DNA from: Ruminococcus sp. AF41-9
GTDB lineage: Bacteria > Bacillota > Clostridia > Lachnospirales > Lachnospiraceae
NCBI RefSeq assembly: GCF_003477525.1
Contig: NZ_QUDO01000017.1
Coordinates: 1-64,000 of the forward strand
Direction of reading: 5' to 3'
DNA: 64,000 bases
The notes beneath the pieces are model-generated. The model saw only the letters and a list, made by a program, of their open reading frames with translations, did not search any database and was not told where the DNA came from. Made by a program: the position numbers and the translations under genes. The stretch's first letter is position 1; every line of letters begins with the position of its first letter. Of the stretch, positions 17,689-26,080 are shown piece after piece.

Positions 17689-19540
17689 TATTTTTTCCTG
17701 TTCTCAAAATACACAAACCGGTCAATGGCATCCAGAATATCTTTAAAGGTATCCCGCGGTGCTTCTTCTATATAGGCTTTGAGAATTTCGGTTTCATTTT
17801 TTCGGTATCTTCCATAGAAGATATCATAAAGATTATGCCCGCGAAGACAGACACGGATTTCTTCTATATGCTGTCTGACATCTTCTGTATCTGAGAGAGA
17901 ATGTCCGATCATTTCTGTGAGATGCTGACCGCTTTTTAACCTGTACAGATATTCTTTCCACTTTTCAAGCAGGATTTCATAGAAATCTTCTTCGCTTTTT
18001 ACCACTCCGATCTTTGTCATCACTTTTGGATCAAGGAAGTAATTCTCGAAGGAATAATACTTCAGGATCAGAACATTTTCCCGGGTTACACGCGGCAGTC
18101 TGTCCATATCCTCACGGTTACGTGCTTCATAATATCTGCACAGGGAGGATGCCAGTTCCTCGGCATCTTTGCCATCTCCATCCCGGATCATAAGGAAATT
18201 ATCGCGCAAATATGTCTGATTGATATATTTGAGGTTTGCATAGGTTTTTATGTTGGTACAACTGTTTGTGGAAATGATAGAGATTCTGGACAGGTTTCCT
18301 TCCTGGTCATAAATCTCAGAATAATATTTTTCCAGAAGCAGTGGCAGACGGCTTTTGTCCTGTTTTCCTTCCACGATAAAAACAAAGCTGACATTCAGAA
18401 GATCACTGGCTGTAAATCCCAGATCATCCAGGATAGCAGAGAGGTTTGTATGACTGCGGATCACAGAATATCCATCTTCATCTAAGACCATCTGGCGGAT
18501 CTGTCGGCTGTTGAACTGAAACAGCAGGTTCGGGGAGTGCGTTGTAAAAATAACCTGGCTTTTTCTGGAAAGTCTGTACAGAATCTCACTGGATTTTTTC
18601 TGCAAGGTAGGATGCAGGAAAATTTCCGGATCTTCCATAAGGATCATTCCGGGAACTCGTTCTTCGTCTTCCAGATAGGCTTCCAGCAATGAAAGCAGAT
18701 AAATGCTGCGCATTCCTTTTCCAAGAGAAGAAATATCTTCCGGTCCGTGGGACTCTTTGGCTTCCAGATAAGCATTTACCTGAAAGATTCTGTCTGTGTT
18801 GCAGGTCAGTTCATAACAGATGGTTCCGGAGGTGCCGCCATTTTTGTGAAAGTTTTCATTGACTCGTTGGGAAAAGCTGTCGAGGTTTAACTGATATAGT
18901 TTATATTCCAGAAGCTTTTCTGTCTCAAAGGCATTGAGCTGTGACGGCATCTTCTGATTGATCAGCCCGATACAGGAAAAACAATGATTGCATTTCTTGG
19001 AACGGTCAAAAAGGCAGCAGTCCGCGCGCATCTGATTCAACAGGTCATCTTCCATAAATGAAAGCAGACTGTCCTGAATCCCGTTCAGATCACGCTGGCT
19101 GTCCAGATAATAAATCTTTGGAAAACTTCCCGGATAACCGGATTGTTTTTATGATATCCATCCGACATTCGGATCCGCCCGTTGTAATTTACAATATAGG
19201 AAAAAGTCAGTACGCCGTTTTTATAGGAGGGAAGCTTTTTCTGAAATTCCCTCATCCAGATTTCCATTCTTCGATAAGAACTGACTCTGCGGAGCCTGTG
19301 AAGAAGTTCCAGGTCTTCCTGTGTGATTTCAAGGGCAATATCAATCTCTATATTCTGTTTCTTTTCATTAAAATCTGTCTCTGTGATTTCGTATTGCCCG
19401 CCCACCGCACAGAGTGCGCTGAGAACTGCGGTTTTTCCTACATTATTTTTTCCGACCAGTATCAAAGCATTCTCTATATCACAGATTTCCAGATTGCGAA
19501 TGTAGCGGAAATTTTTGATATGAAGTTCCTGAATACGCAT
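17679..19540 (-). pseudogene. OLD-family ATP-dependent endonuclease, one-base frameshift
   Basis: The two frames (19540-19085 and about 19120-17679, minus strand) join into one protein of about 620 residues if one T is added to the TTTT run near 19122. This restores EVFPKIYYLDSQRD. The ATPase half has Walker A (VGKNNVGKTAV), a signature-like SSLGKGMRSIYLL, Walker B (GMILMEDPEIFLHP) and the H-loop VIFTTHSPN. The C-terminal TOPRIM nuclease shows FIVEGKQDKSRLP and IRDGDGKDAEE, the metal-binding acids. Between them is a cysteine cluster, CCLFDRSKKCNHCFSC, possibly a zinc site. OLD proteins act in phage defence. There is no UvrD-like partner, so it would be a stand-alone (class 1) type. Start chosen at 19540 behind GGAGG. 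An upstream ATG at 19585 lacks a ribosome site. Confidence 0.8.
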
Positions 19541-19764
19541 ATGAGTCCCTCCTTTTTGTGGAATTACGATGGCTGTTTTTCTCAAAAAATACCAATCAGG
19601 TAATGTTTACGGTAAAAAGATTTCATGTTATCATAATTTTACAGTAATTGTTCGGTAGAATAATTATATTTTACCACAATAAAAAATATAGTGTGAAACT
19701 ATATTTGACTGATACAGAACGGAAAATGTATGAAAAGCAGCGGCTTTCTGTATAATTCAATATA

Positions 19765-19935
19765 AGCAATTCTGAGTTGGAAGAAACAGTAGATAATGCG
19801 CTGCACCAGATTAAAGAGAAAGAATATGCCTCAGAACTTCTTGAGGCTGGAATAGCAGAAGAGAATATCAGAATGTATGAATTTGATTTTGAAGGAAAGA
19901 GAGTATTGATTGGAAGTATGGAGATTAATAATTAG
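19765..19935 (+). pseudogene. C-terminal relic of a PD-(D/E)XK/AAA-ATPase family protein
   Basis: This short reading frame has no start codon context and encodes 56 residues, including NALHQIKEKEYASELL, GIAEENIRMYEFDF and EGKRVLIG before the stop. That pattern is the usual end of the large 'AAA family ATPase/PD-(D/E)XK nuclease' proteins common in gut Clostridia and Bacteroides. The rest of the gene (some 450 residues) is absent. The surrounding gap 19541-20149 otherwise holds an AT-rich palindrome (AATATAGT/ACTATATT, about 19684-19707) and the promoter at 19995. Confidence 0.6.
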
Positions 19936-19994
19936 AGGTCTGACATTATCTGACGGTATGGAAAAAATATTGTCGGTTGTGTTGAAAAATTTTC

Positions 19995-20023
19995 TTGACT
20001 TTTTCATCTGCAATCCGTATAAT
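19995..20023 (+). promoter_or_regulatory. Consensus sigma-A promoter
   Basis: TTGACT (19995-20000), a 17-base spacer and TATAAT (20018-20023). It would drive the DUF2798-like membrane protein gene with a leader of about 120 bases. Confidence 0.8.
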
Positions 20024-20149
20024 AACCAACGGTAATTTAAGGAAAAAGATATTTGGTTTTATTGGAAACGGTACATCCTCCCCGGATGGTTATGAACAAC
20101 ACAAATTTCTGGTTAATGTTATTCACATACTATCTAAGGAGGATTTTTT

Positions 20150-20638
20150 ATGCCTAAAAACAAGTTTCAGGAAGTTATTTTTACGATTATTATGGTATTT
20201 GTGATGGTTTATGCCATGATCTGCTACAACATTGTGCTGAATACAGGAACAATGACAAATGAGACATTTCTGTTAGCGTTTCATGAATTAGTATTTATGG
20301 GACCAATCGCATTTGTTCTTGATTTCTTTCTCATCGGTGGTCTTGCAAAGAAGACTGCATTTGGGATTGTGGATGTGAGAAAAGATAATCCTTTCCATCT
20401 GGTACTGGCGATCTCAGCAGTATCCGTCGCATTTATGTGTCCGTGTATGAGCCTTGCAGCTACTCTGCTGATCAAACACGCAGCAGTAAGCCAGATCATC
20501 CCGACATGGCTTCAGACTACAGCAATGAACTTTCCGATGGCATTCTTCTGGCAGATCTTTTACGCTGGTCCGCTTGTAAGATTCATTTTTGGAAAACTTT
20601 TTCCGGAGAAGGAAAGAGCAGCAGCTTCTGCTGAATAA
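20150..20638 (+). CDS. DUF2798-like small membrane protein
   Basis: A 162-residue protein with four hydrophobic helices (about residues 8-28, 48-70, 80-108 and 120-148) separated by short loops. The pattern, including the CYNIVLNTGTM segment after helix 1 and FHELVFMGPIAF in helix 2, fits the DUF2798 family of bacterial membrane proteins, whose function is unknown. It is monocistronic: a consensus promoter lies upstream, AAGGAGG sits before the ATG and a terminator follows. No catalytic motif is visible, and I do not assign a role. Confidence 0.65.
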   Translation: MPKNKFQEVIFTIIMVFVMVYAMICYNIVLNTGTMTNETFLLAFHELVFMGPIAFVLDFFLIGGLAKKTAFGIVDVRKDNPFHLVLAISAVSVAFMCPCMSLAATLLIKHAAVSQIIPTWLQTTAMNFPMAFFWQIFYAGPLVRFIFGKLFPEKERAAASAE

Positions 20639-20690
20639 AATATAGAATAGAAAGTTTACTGATAACAAAAGAGAACAGTGACATTTTGCG

Positions 20691-20724
20691 CGCAGCATTT
20701 CTGGTTGAGGATGCTGCGTTTTTT
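20691..20724 (+). terminator. Rho-independent terminator
   Basis: CGCAGCAT pairs with ATGCTGCG around a 12-base loop, followed by TTTTTT. It separates the membrane protein gene from the sulfur cluster. Confidence 0.85.
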
Positions 20725-20749
20725 GCATTGTATTTATTTGAATACAGTA

Positions 20750-20778
20750 TTGACAAATAATGTCAATTCGTGTAATAT
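20750..20778 (+). promoter_or_regulatory. Promoter with overlapping operator for the sulfur cluster
   Basis: TTGACA (20750-20755), a 17-base spacer and TAATAT (20773-20778) make a strong promoter 120 bases before the sulfite reductase gene. The -35 box is the left arm of a perfect inverted repeat, TTGACA-AATAA-TGTCAA (20750-20766). A repressor bound there would block RNA polymerase, so the whole cluster may be sulfur- or cysteine-regulated. The regulator is not in the window. Confidence 0.7.
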
Positions 20779-20897
20779 CATATAAAACCTACCTAACAAC
20801 TATGAAAAGTAGAAAATACATATCAGGTTAAAGTGCTAAAGTGAAATAAAACAAAGAAAAACAAAGAAGAGAGTATTCCTGACAGGAGGAAAAGACA

Positions 20898-21758
20898 ATG
20901 GCAGATTATGCAGCATTAAAAAAAGGCGGATTCATGCGCCAGAAACAGAAAAATAATTTTTCATTAAGAATCCGTGTAGTTGGCGGACATCTGGATGCGA
21001 AGCAGCTTGCGAAAGTAGCTGAGGTTTCAGAGAAATACGGCGAGGGCTATGTACATCTTACTTCCCGTCAGGGTGTGGAGATTCCCTTCATTAAATTAGA
21101 CCAGATCGATGAGGTGAAGGCAGCACTGGCAGAGGGAGATGTAGTTCCAGGTGTATGCGGACCGAGAGTCCGGACCATCACAGCCTGTCAGGGCGCAGCC
21201 ATCTGTCCGAGCGGATGTATTGATACTTACGCACTGGCAGAGGAGCTGGACGAGAGATACTTTGGACGTGAACTTCCACACAAATTTAAATTCGGTGTAA
21301 CCGGATGCCAGAATAACTGCCTGAAAGCAGAGGAAAATGATGTAGGAATCAAAGGCGGTATCAAGGTCGCATGGCAGGAAGATAAATGTATTCAGTGTGG
21401 TGTCTGTGTGAAAGCCTGTCGTGAAGGTGCAGTCACACTGGAAGATGGAAAGATCAGCATAGATTCTTCCAAATGTAACTTCTGTGGAAGATGCACCAAA
21501 GCCTGTCCAACAGATGCATATGAGAATACACACGGATACATCGTTTCTTTCGGAGGAATTTTCGGAAACCATATCAATAAAGGAAAAACAGTGATTCCGT
21601 TTATCGAGGATCATGAAAAACTCCTGAAAGTCTGCGATGCGGCGATCAGCTTTTTCGAGAAAAATGCAAAGGCCGGTGAGCGACTGAAATTTACGATCGA
21701 CCGTGTAGGCGAGGACGAATTTAATAAAGAAATCCTGGAGGCATATGAAAATGAGTGA
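20898..21758 (+). CDS. Siroheme sulfite reductase-like protein with two 4Fe-4S clusters
   Basis: A 286-residue cytoplasmic protein of the nitrite/sulfite reductase superfamily. A short ferredoxin-like half-domain leads (residues about 20-75; VHLTSRQGVEIPFI). The siroheme-[4Fe-4S] ligands follow as C-x5-C (CQGAAIC, about 98) and C-x3-C (GCQNNC, about 140). A bacterial ferredoxin insert carries CIQCGVCVKAC and CNFCGRCTKAC, which bind two more clusters. It would reduce sulfite to sulfide with six electrons. It is half the size of CysI and resembles the small single-gene enzymes of anaerobes. It heads the cluster and overlaps the TusA gene. The gene neighbours (AprAB, CysDN) favour sulfite over nitrite. 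Confidence 0.85.
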   Translation: MADYAALKKGGFMRQKQKNNFSLRIRVVGGHLDAKQLAKVAEVSEKYGEGYVHLTSRQGVEIPFIKLDQIDEVKAALAEGDVVPGVCGPRVRTITACQGAAICPSGCIDTYALAEELDERYFGRELPHKFKFGVTGCQNNCLKAEENDVGIKGGIKVAWQEDKCIQCGVCVKACREGAVTLEDGKISIDSSKCNFCGRCTKACPTDAYENTHGYIVSFGGIFGNHINKGKTVIPFIEDHEKLLKVCDAAISFFEKNAKAGERLKFTIDRVGEDEFNKEILEAYENE

Positions 21759-21996
21759 GATTAAATTTGATGATACCGTAGATATTACAGATGTTGTCTG
21801 CCCGGTAACTTTCGTAAAGGCAAAGGTAGCACTGGAAGAACTGGATGAGGGACAGATTTTATCCATCCGCATGAATGACGGCGAACCGGTTCAGAATGTA
21901 CCGCGCAGCATCAAAGAAGAAGGACATCAGATCCTGAAACTGGATGACAACGAAGATGGAACTTACACTCTTTATGTGAAGAAAGTCGGAGACTGA
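21751..21996 (+). CDS. TusA-family sulfur carrier
   Basis: An 81-residue TusA/SirA-fold protein. The active cysteine is Cys17 in DVVCPVTFVKAK, in the position of the family's CPxP motif. Such proteins hold sulfur as a persulfide and pass it on. I choose the ATG at 21751, 9 bases after GGAGG (21737-21741). The ATG at 21745 is only 3 bases from it. The start overlaps the end of the sulfite reductase gene (ATGAGTGA), suggesting translational coupling and that it handles sulfur produced by that enzyme. Confidence 0.85.
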   Translation: MSEIKFDDTVDITDVVCPVTFVKAKVALEELDEGQILSIRMNDGEPVQNVPRSIKEEGHQILKLDDNEDGTYTLYVKKVGD

Positions 21997-22071
21997 TAAA
22001 AGAAAACAGGGTTCGGGCGAACAAAAAAGAGCCTGAACGAGGAACGTGAAAAGACTGACAGGAGCAGGACC

Positions 22072-22389
22072 ATGGCAGAGAGATTAAACGAAGAGACTTT
22101 TAAAGAAAAAGCTTTTCAGGCAGGAAAACTTACACTGATCGATTTCTATTCCGACAGTTGTGTACCGTGTAAACGAATGGTTCCGGTATTTGCAAAGCTG
22201 GAAGAGAAATACGGCGATCAGATTTATATAGGAAAAGTAAATGTAGCTTACGAACAGAATCTGGTAGAAGAATACAAAGTCATGTCAGCACCGACGCTGA
22301 TCTTTCTGAAAGACGGAGAACAGATCGAGAGACTGACCGGAGCAAAGAAAGCAGTAGAGCTGGAAGAGATTATTGATAAGAATTTATAG
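22072..22389 (+). CDS. Thioredoxin-family protein
   Basis: A 105-residue single-domain thioredoxin. The active site is CVPC (residues about 31-34) within DFYSDSCVPCKRMVPVF, and the cis-proline lies in MSAPTLIF. The CVPC sequence differs from the usual CGPC. It sits 75 bases after the TusA gene and 21 bases before the ThiS-like gene. Inside this cluster it is a plausible electron donor for APS reduction or for reducing persulfides. The sequence does not show which. Confidence 0.88.
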   Translation: MAERLNEETFKEKAFQAGKLTLIDFYSDSCVPCKRMVPVFAKLEEKYGDQIYIGKVNVAYEQNLVEEYKVMSAPTLIFLKDGEQIERLTGAKKAVELEEIIDKNL

Positions 22390-22410
22390 AGATAAAGGAG
22401 AGCAAAAGTT

Positions 22411-22617
22411 ATGGTTATCACAGTAGCAGGAGATAAAAAAGAAGTAAAAGACGCAATCACAGTTTCAGAACTGATCGTACAGGAGGATGTGGAAACTCCT
22501 CAGTATGTGACAGTATCCGTAAACGATGACTTTATCGACAAGGCAGAATTTGACACCTACGCATTAAAAGAAGGCGACAGCGTTGAATTCCTGTACTTCA
22601 TGGGAGGTGGAAGATAG
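22411..22617 (+). CDS. ThiS-like sulfur carrier protein with extra C-terminal residue
   Basis: A 68-residue beta-grasp protein of the ThiS/MoaD class (VTVSVNDDFID, then EGDSVEFLYFMGGGR). Carriers of this class end in Gly-Gly, which is adenylated and turned into a thiocarboxylate. Here one arginine follows the glycines, so a peptidase must first remove it. A JAMM peptidase and an E1-like adenylating enzyme lie just downstream. This matches the HcyS carrier of Wolinella, whose last residue is also trimmed. No thiamine synthesis genes are present nearby, which argues against a ThiS role. Its stop (TAG) overlaps the GTG start of the next gene. Confidence 0.85.
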   Translation: MVITVAGDKKEVKDAITVSELIVQEDVETPQYVTVSVNDDFIDKAEFDTYALKEGDSVEFLYFMGGGR

Positions 22618-23423
22618 TGGCATTCACAAATGATCAGCTCGAACGTTATTCCAGACATATCATTCTGAAAGAAGTTGGGGCAAAAGGACAGAAAAAACTG
22701 CTTAATTCCAGCGTCCTGATCATCGGAGCAGGCGGTCTGGGAGCACCGGCAGCCCTTTATCTTGCGGCAGCAGGTGTGGGAACCATCGGAATTGCAGATG
22801 CAGATGAGGTAGACCTTTCCAATCTTCAGCGTCAGGTCATCCACGCAACCAAAGATATCGGGAAACCAAAGGTACTTTCCGCAAAAGAATCCATGGAAGC
22901 CATCAACCCGGATGTGACAGTAAAAACTTACCAGACTTTCGTAGATTCTGAAACGATCATGGACCTGATCAAAGATTACGATTTCATCATCGACGGAACC
23001 GATAACTTCCCGGCAAAATTCCTGATCAACGATGCCTGTGTTATGGCAAAGAAACCATTTTCACACGCAGGAATCCTTCGTTTCCAGGGACAGTTAATGA
23101 CTTATGTTCCGGGAGAAGGACCATGTTACAGATGTGTATTCAAAGATCCGCCGCCAAAAGATGCCGTACCAACCTGTAAGCAGGCCGGAGTCGTCGGAGC
23201 AATGGGCGGAGTGATCGGAAGTCTTCAGGCAATGGAAGCCATCAAATACCTTCTCGGTGTTGGTGATCTTCTTACCGGATACCTTCTTACCTATGATGCA
23301 CTTACCATGGAATTCCGTAAGATCAAACTTCCGAAACATGTAAAGAACTGCCCGGTATGCGGCGAGCATCCGACGATCACAGAACTGATCGACTACGAGC
23401 AGGCAGAATGTGACGGAATCTAG
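22617..23423 (+). CDS. ThiF/MoeB/HesA-type E1-like adenylyltransferase
   Basis: A 268-residue enzyme that would adenylate the C-terminal glycine of the ThiS-like carrier. The ATP-binding loop is IGAGGLGAPAALYLAAAG (about residues 37-54), followed by DLSNLQRQV and the DGTDNF motif (about 127-132). Zinc ligands are the pairs CYRC (about 175) and CPVC (about 244). The conserved catalytic-loop cysteine is in VPTCKQAGVVG. The GTG start overlaps the carrier's stop by one base behind GGGAGGTGG, so the two are co-translated. The stop codon TAG lies inside the left end of a 165-base palindrome. By context it corresponds to HcyF. Confidence 0.88.
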   Translation: MAFTNDQLERYSRHIILKEVGAKGQKKLLNSSVLIIGAGGLGAPAALYLAAAGVGTIGIADADEVDLSNLQRQVIHATKDIGKPKVLSAKESMEAINPDVTVKTYQTFVDSETIMDLIKDYDFIIDGTDNFPAKFLINDACVMAKKPFSHAGILRFQGQLMTYVPGEGPCYRCVFKDPPPKDAVPTCKQAGVVGAMGGVIGSLQAMEAIKYLLGVGDLLTGYLLTYDALTMEFRKIKLPKHVKNCPVCGEHPTITELIDYEQAECDGI

Positions 23424-23584
23424 TACATCGTTTTCGAAATAACTATACCACTCACTTGTCTGCGAATCCGATTGCACAGGTCTAAAAGCCTCAGCGTAGC
23501 CCGCTACGCCTGCGTTTTTAGACCTGCACACTCGAATCCGCATCCTACGCGATTGGTATAGTTATTTACGAAACGATGTACTAG
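23420..23584. repeat. 165-base long imperfect palindrome
   Basis: The two ends CTAGTACATCG and CGATGTACTAG are exact reverse complements, followed inward by AACTATACCA/TGGTATAGTT. The inner part pairs too (CAGGTCTAAAAG with TTTTTAGACCTG; AGCGTAGC with GCTACGC). The RNA would fold into one long hairpin. It has the shape of a small non-autonomous mobile palindrome and supplies the stop codon of the E1-like gene. The gap 23424-23730 holds this, a 39-base repeat (23638) and the ribosome site of the peptidase gene. Confidence 0.8.
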
Positions 23585-23637
23585 AAAACAACTGTTTCAG
23601 GGAGGATGCAAAGTATCTGCCTGATCACAAACACATT

Positions 23638-23676
23638 TTAACCAAATCAAGTAAGTCCCCTGCCTCAATTGCGAAG
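23638..23676. repeat. 39-base repeat, copy 1
   Basis: Begins TTTAACCAAATCAAGTAAGT and differs by one base from the copy at 30197-30235. Here the right arm that would close a hairpin is missing. Confidence 0.7.
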
Positions 23677-23730
23677 ATCCGCCGGACTATTTCGAATAAA
23701 GAAATGTGAATGTAAAGGAGCCAGAAAGTC

Positions 23731-24141
23731 ATGATCACAATGTCAAAAAATGACTATGAAATAATTTTAAAACACGCCAGAGAAAACCTTCCGGAAGAAG
23801 CCTGCGGACTGATCGCCGGAACAAAGGACGGAAACGATAAATCCATTCAGAAAGTTTACTGCCTGACAAACATCGACCATTCCAATGAACATTTTTCTCT
23901 CGATCCGAAAGAACAGCTCGCAGCAGTGAAAGATATGCGCGCCAACGGTCTGGTACCTCTTGGAAACTGGCATTCTCATCCGGAAAGCCCTTCCAGACCA
24001 TCCGAAGAAGACAAGAGACTGGCTTATGACAGCACAGCAAGCTATATGATCCTTTCTCTGATGGATAATGAGAATCCGGTTCTGAATTCTTTCCATATAG
24101 AAGGAACAGAATCTGAGAGGGAAGTACTGGTATTACTGTAA
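23731..24141 (+). CDS. JAMM/Mov34-family metallopeptidase
   Basis: A 136-residue zinc peptidase. The JAMM motif is complete: Glu in LPEEACGLIAG (about residue 23) and HSH followed after seven residues by S-x2-D (HSHPESPSRPSEED, about 79-92). Bacterial members of this size next to ThiS-like proteins cut the residue after the terminal Gly-Gly, as HcyD does. Here the arginine tail of the carrier at 22411 is the obvious substrate. AGGAG precedes the ATG. The sulfate-binding protein gene starts 17 bases later, tying it to the transport operon. Confidence 0.88.
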   Translation: MITMSKNDYEIILKHARENLPEEACGLIAGTKDGNDKSIQKVYCLTNIDHSNEHFSLDPKEQLAAVKDMRANGLVPLGNWHSHPESPSRPSEEDKRLAYDSTASYMILSLMDNENPVLNSFHIEGTESEREVLVLL

Positions 24142-24158
24142 AACTCAGGAGATGAAAC

Positions 24159-25157
24159 ATGATAAAAAAATTATTTGCATTTGGTCTGGCAGCCGTGCTG
24201 GCACTGACACCGGTGCAGGCATTTGGAAAGACAGTGTCTATCACAAACGTTTCCTATGACCCTACCAGAGAGATGTTTGAACAGTACAACAAAATATTCG
24301 AAGAACACTGGAAAGAACAGACCGGCGAGGATGTGGAAGTGATACAGTCTCACGGTGGCTCCGGCAAACAGGCACTTGAGGTAGCCAACGGACTGGATGC
24401 AGATGTAGTAACACTGGCACTGGAATACGATATTGAATCCATAGAAAATGCAGGGCTGATCAAAGCAGGATGGAAAGACAACTTTGACAATGACAGTTCT
24501 CCGTATACATCAACGATCGTATTTCTGGTGAAAAAAGGAAATCCAAAGGATATCAAAGACTGGGATGACCTGACCAGGGACGGAGTAGGAGTGGTGACAC
24601 CAAACCCGAAGACCTCCGGCGGAGCCAGATGGAACTACATGGCAGCATGGGCCTATGCAGATAAGAAATATGACGGCGATGAAACACAGATGAAAGATTT
24701 CATCAAAAAACTCTATCAGAATGTAGTAGTTCTGGACTCCGGTGCAAGAGGTGCAACCACTTCTTTTGTAGAAAACGGACAGGGCGATGTGCTGGTAGCG
24801 TGGGAAAATGAAGCGTATCTTTCCATGCGTGACTACCCGGATGAGTACGAGATCGTTACCCCTAGTGTCAGCATTCTGGCACAGCCATCCGTAGCAGTGG
24901 TGGATGAGGTAGTGGATTACAGAGGAACAAGAGATGTGGCAACTGAGTATCTGAATTATCTGTATTCCGATGAAGCGCAGGAGATTGAAGCAGAGAACTA
25001 TTTCCGGCCGACAAATGAGAAAATCCTGAATGAGTACAGCGATGTATTTGACCTGAATGTAGATCTGGTAAACATCAGCGAATACGGCGGATGGGATGAA
25101 GTGCAGGAGAAACATTTCACGGACGGCGGAATCTTTGATGAGATTTACGAGAGATAA
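24159..25157 (+). CDS. sbp: Sulfate ABC transporter substrate-binding protein
   Basis: A 332-residue exported binding protein of the Sbp/CysP family. A signal peptide (residues 1-23) ends QAFGK, and the mature chain opens with the family hallmark ITNVSYDPTREM. Sulfate-contacting motifs QSHGGSGKQA (about 62) and NPKTSGGARWNYMAAW (about 147) are intact. The mature start has no lipobox cysteine, so this protein would not be lipid-anchored, unlike most Gram-positive binding proteins. It lies just after the JAMM peptidase and before cysTWA. Thiosulfate as a second ligand is possible. Confidence 0.9.
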   Translation: MIKKLFAFGLAAVLALTPVQAFGKTVSITNVSYDPTREMFEQYNKIFEEHWKEQTGEDVEVIQSHGGSGKQALEVANGLDADVVTLALEYDIESIENAGLIKAGWKDNFDNDSSPYTSTIVFLVKKGNPKDIKDWDDLTRDGVGVVTPNPKTSGGARWNYMAAWAYADKKYDGDETQMKDFIKKLYQNVVVLDSGARGATTSFVENGQGDVLVAWENEAYLSMRDYPDEYEIVTPSVSILAQPSVAVVDEVVDYRGTRDVATEYLNYLYSDEAQEIEAENYFRPTNEKILNEYSDVFDLNVDLVNISEYGGWDEVQEKHFTDGGIFDEIYER

Positions 25158-25244
25158 GAAACAGGATACAGAATAATCCGGAATATGAAAACTACGAAGA
25201 CAACGTGACCAGAGCATACGAGACGAGAGAGGTGGTAATTGATT

Positions 25245-26080
25245 ATGAAAAAAAGAAATAAACCAGTGATTCCAGGATTCGGACTCTCCATGGGAATTAC
25301 CATTTCCATACTAAGTCTGGTGGTTCTGATCCCGCTTGCCAGTCTGGTAATCTACACTGTAAAGCTCAGTTTTAAAGATTTCATTGAAACCATCACAAGA
25401 GCCAGAGTGCTGGCATCCTTTTACACCAGTTTTATCTCTGCTTTTGCAGCGGCAGTGATAAACGGTATCATGGGAACCATTCTTGCATGGGTGCTTGTGA
25501 AATATGAATTTCCAGGCAGACGGATCATGGACGGAATGATCGAACTTCCTTTCGCACTTCCAACCGCAGTTGCCGGTATTGCACTGACATCCTTAACTTC
25601 TGATTCCGGTATCGTAGGCAGCTTTTTTGCAGATTTGGTATCAGGATCGCATACACAAGAATTGGCATCACAGTTGCTATGATCTTCGTAGGAATCCCAT
25701 TCGTTGTACGAAGCGTACAGCCGGTTCTGGAAAAAATGGACAATTCCTACAGTGAGGCAGCTGGAGTGTTGGGTGCCAGGAAATCCACAATCTTCCGGAA
25801 AGTTATTTTTCCGGAATTAAGACCTGCGATCTTCGCAGGAACCGGACTTGCATTCGGCAGATGCCTGGGCGAATACGGAAGCATCGTATTTATCGCAGGA
25901 AACAAACCATATTATACAGAAATCACGCCGCTGATCATTATGTCAGAGCTTCAGGAATTTGATTATTCCAGTGCAACGGCGATCGCGCTGGTAATGCTGG
26001 CAGTTTCATTTTTCATTCTGTTTCTCAACAGCATGATCCAGCAGAGAAACGCAAGAATCTTAAGAGGAGGAAATGCCTGA
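25245..26080 (+). pseudogene. cysT: Sulfate ABC transporter permease CysT, one-base frameshift
   Basis: Two frames (25245-25682 and about 25630-26080) combine to a 278-residue CysT/CysU permease. One T is missing from the run near 25634: restoring it gives ADFGIRIAYTRIGITVAMIF. The parts show the MetI-type fold with about six helices, the LPFALPTAVAGIALT segment and the ATPase-coupling EAA loop (YSEAAGVLGARKSTIFRKVIFPEL). Start at ATG 25245, 10 bases after GAGAGGTGG. The stop overlaps the cysW ATG (TGATGG). The downstream genes are intact, so a sequencing error is quite possible. Confidence 0.85.

Noticed and set aside
22411..22617. Thiamine sulfur carrier ThiS as the literal function
   Set aside because: No thiG, thiH, thiE or thiC lies nearby. 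The tail residue, JAMM peptidase and sulfate genes favour another sulfur relay.
23420..23584. CRISPR repeat or terminator
   Set aside because: It is a single palindrome without spacers and lacks a T run. No CRISPR array or cas gene is visible anywhere in the window.
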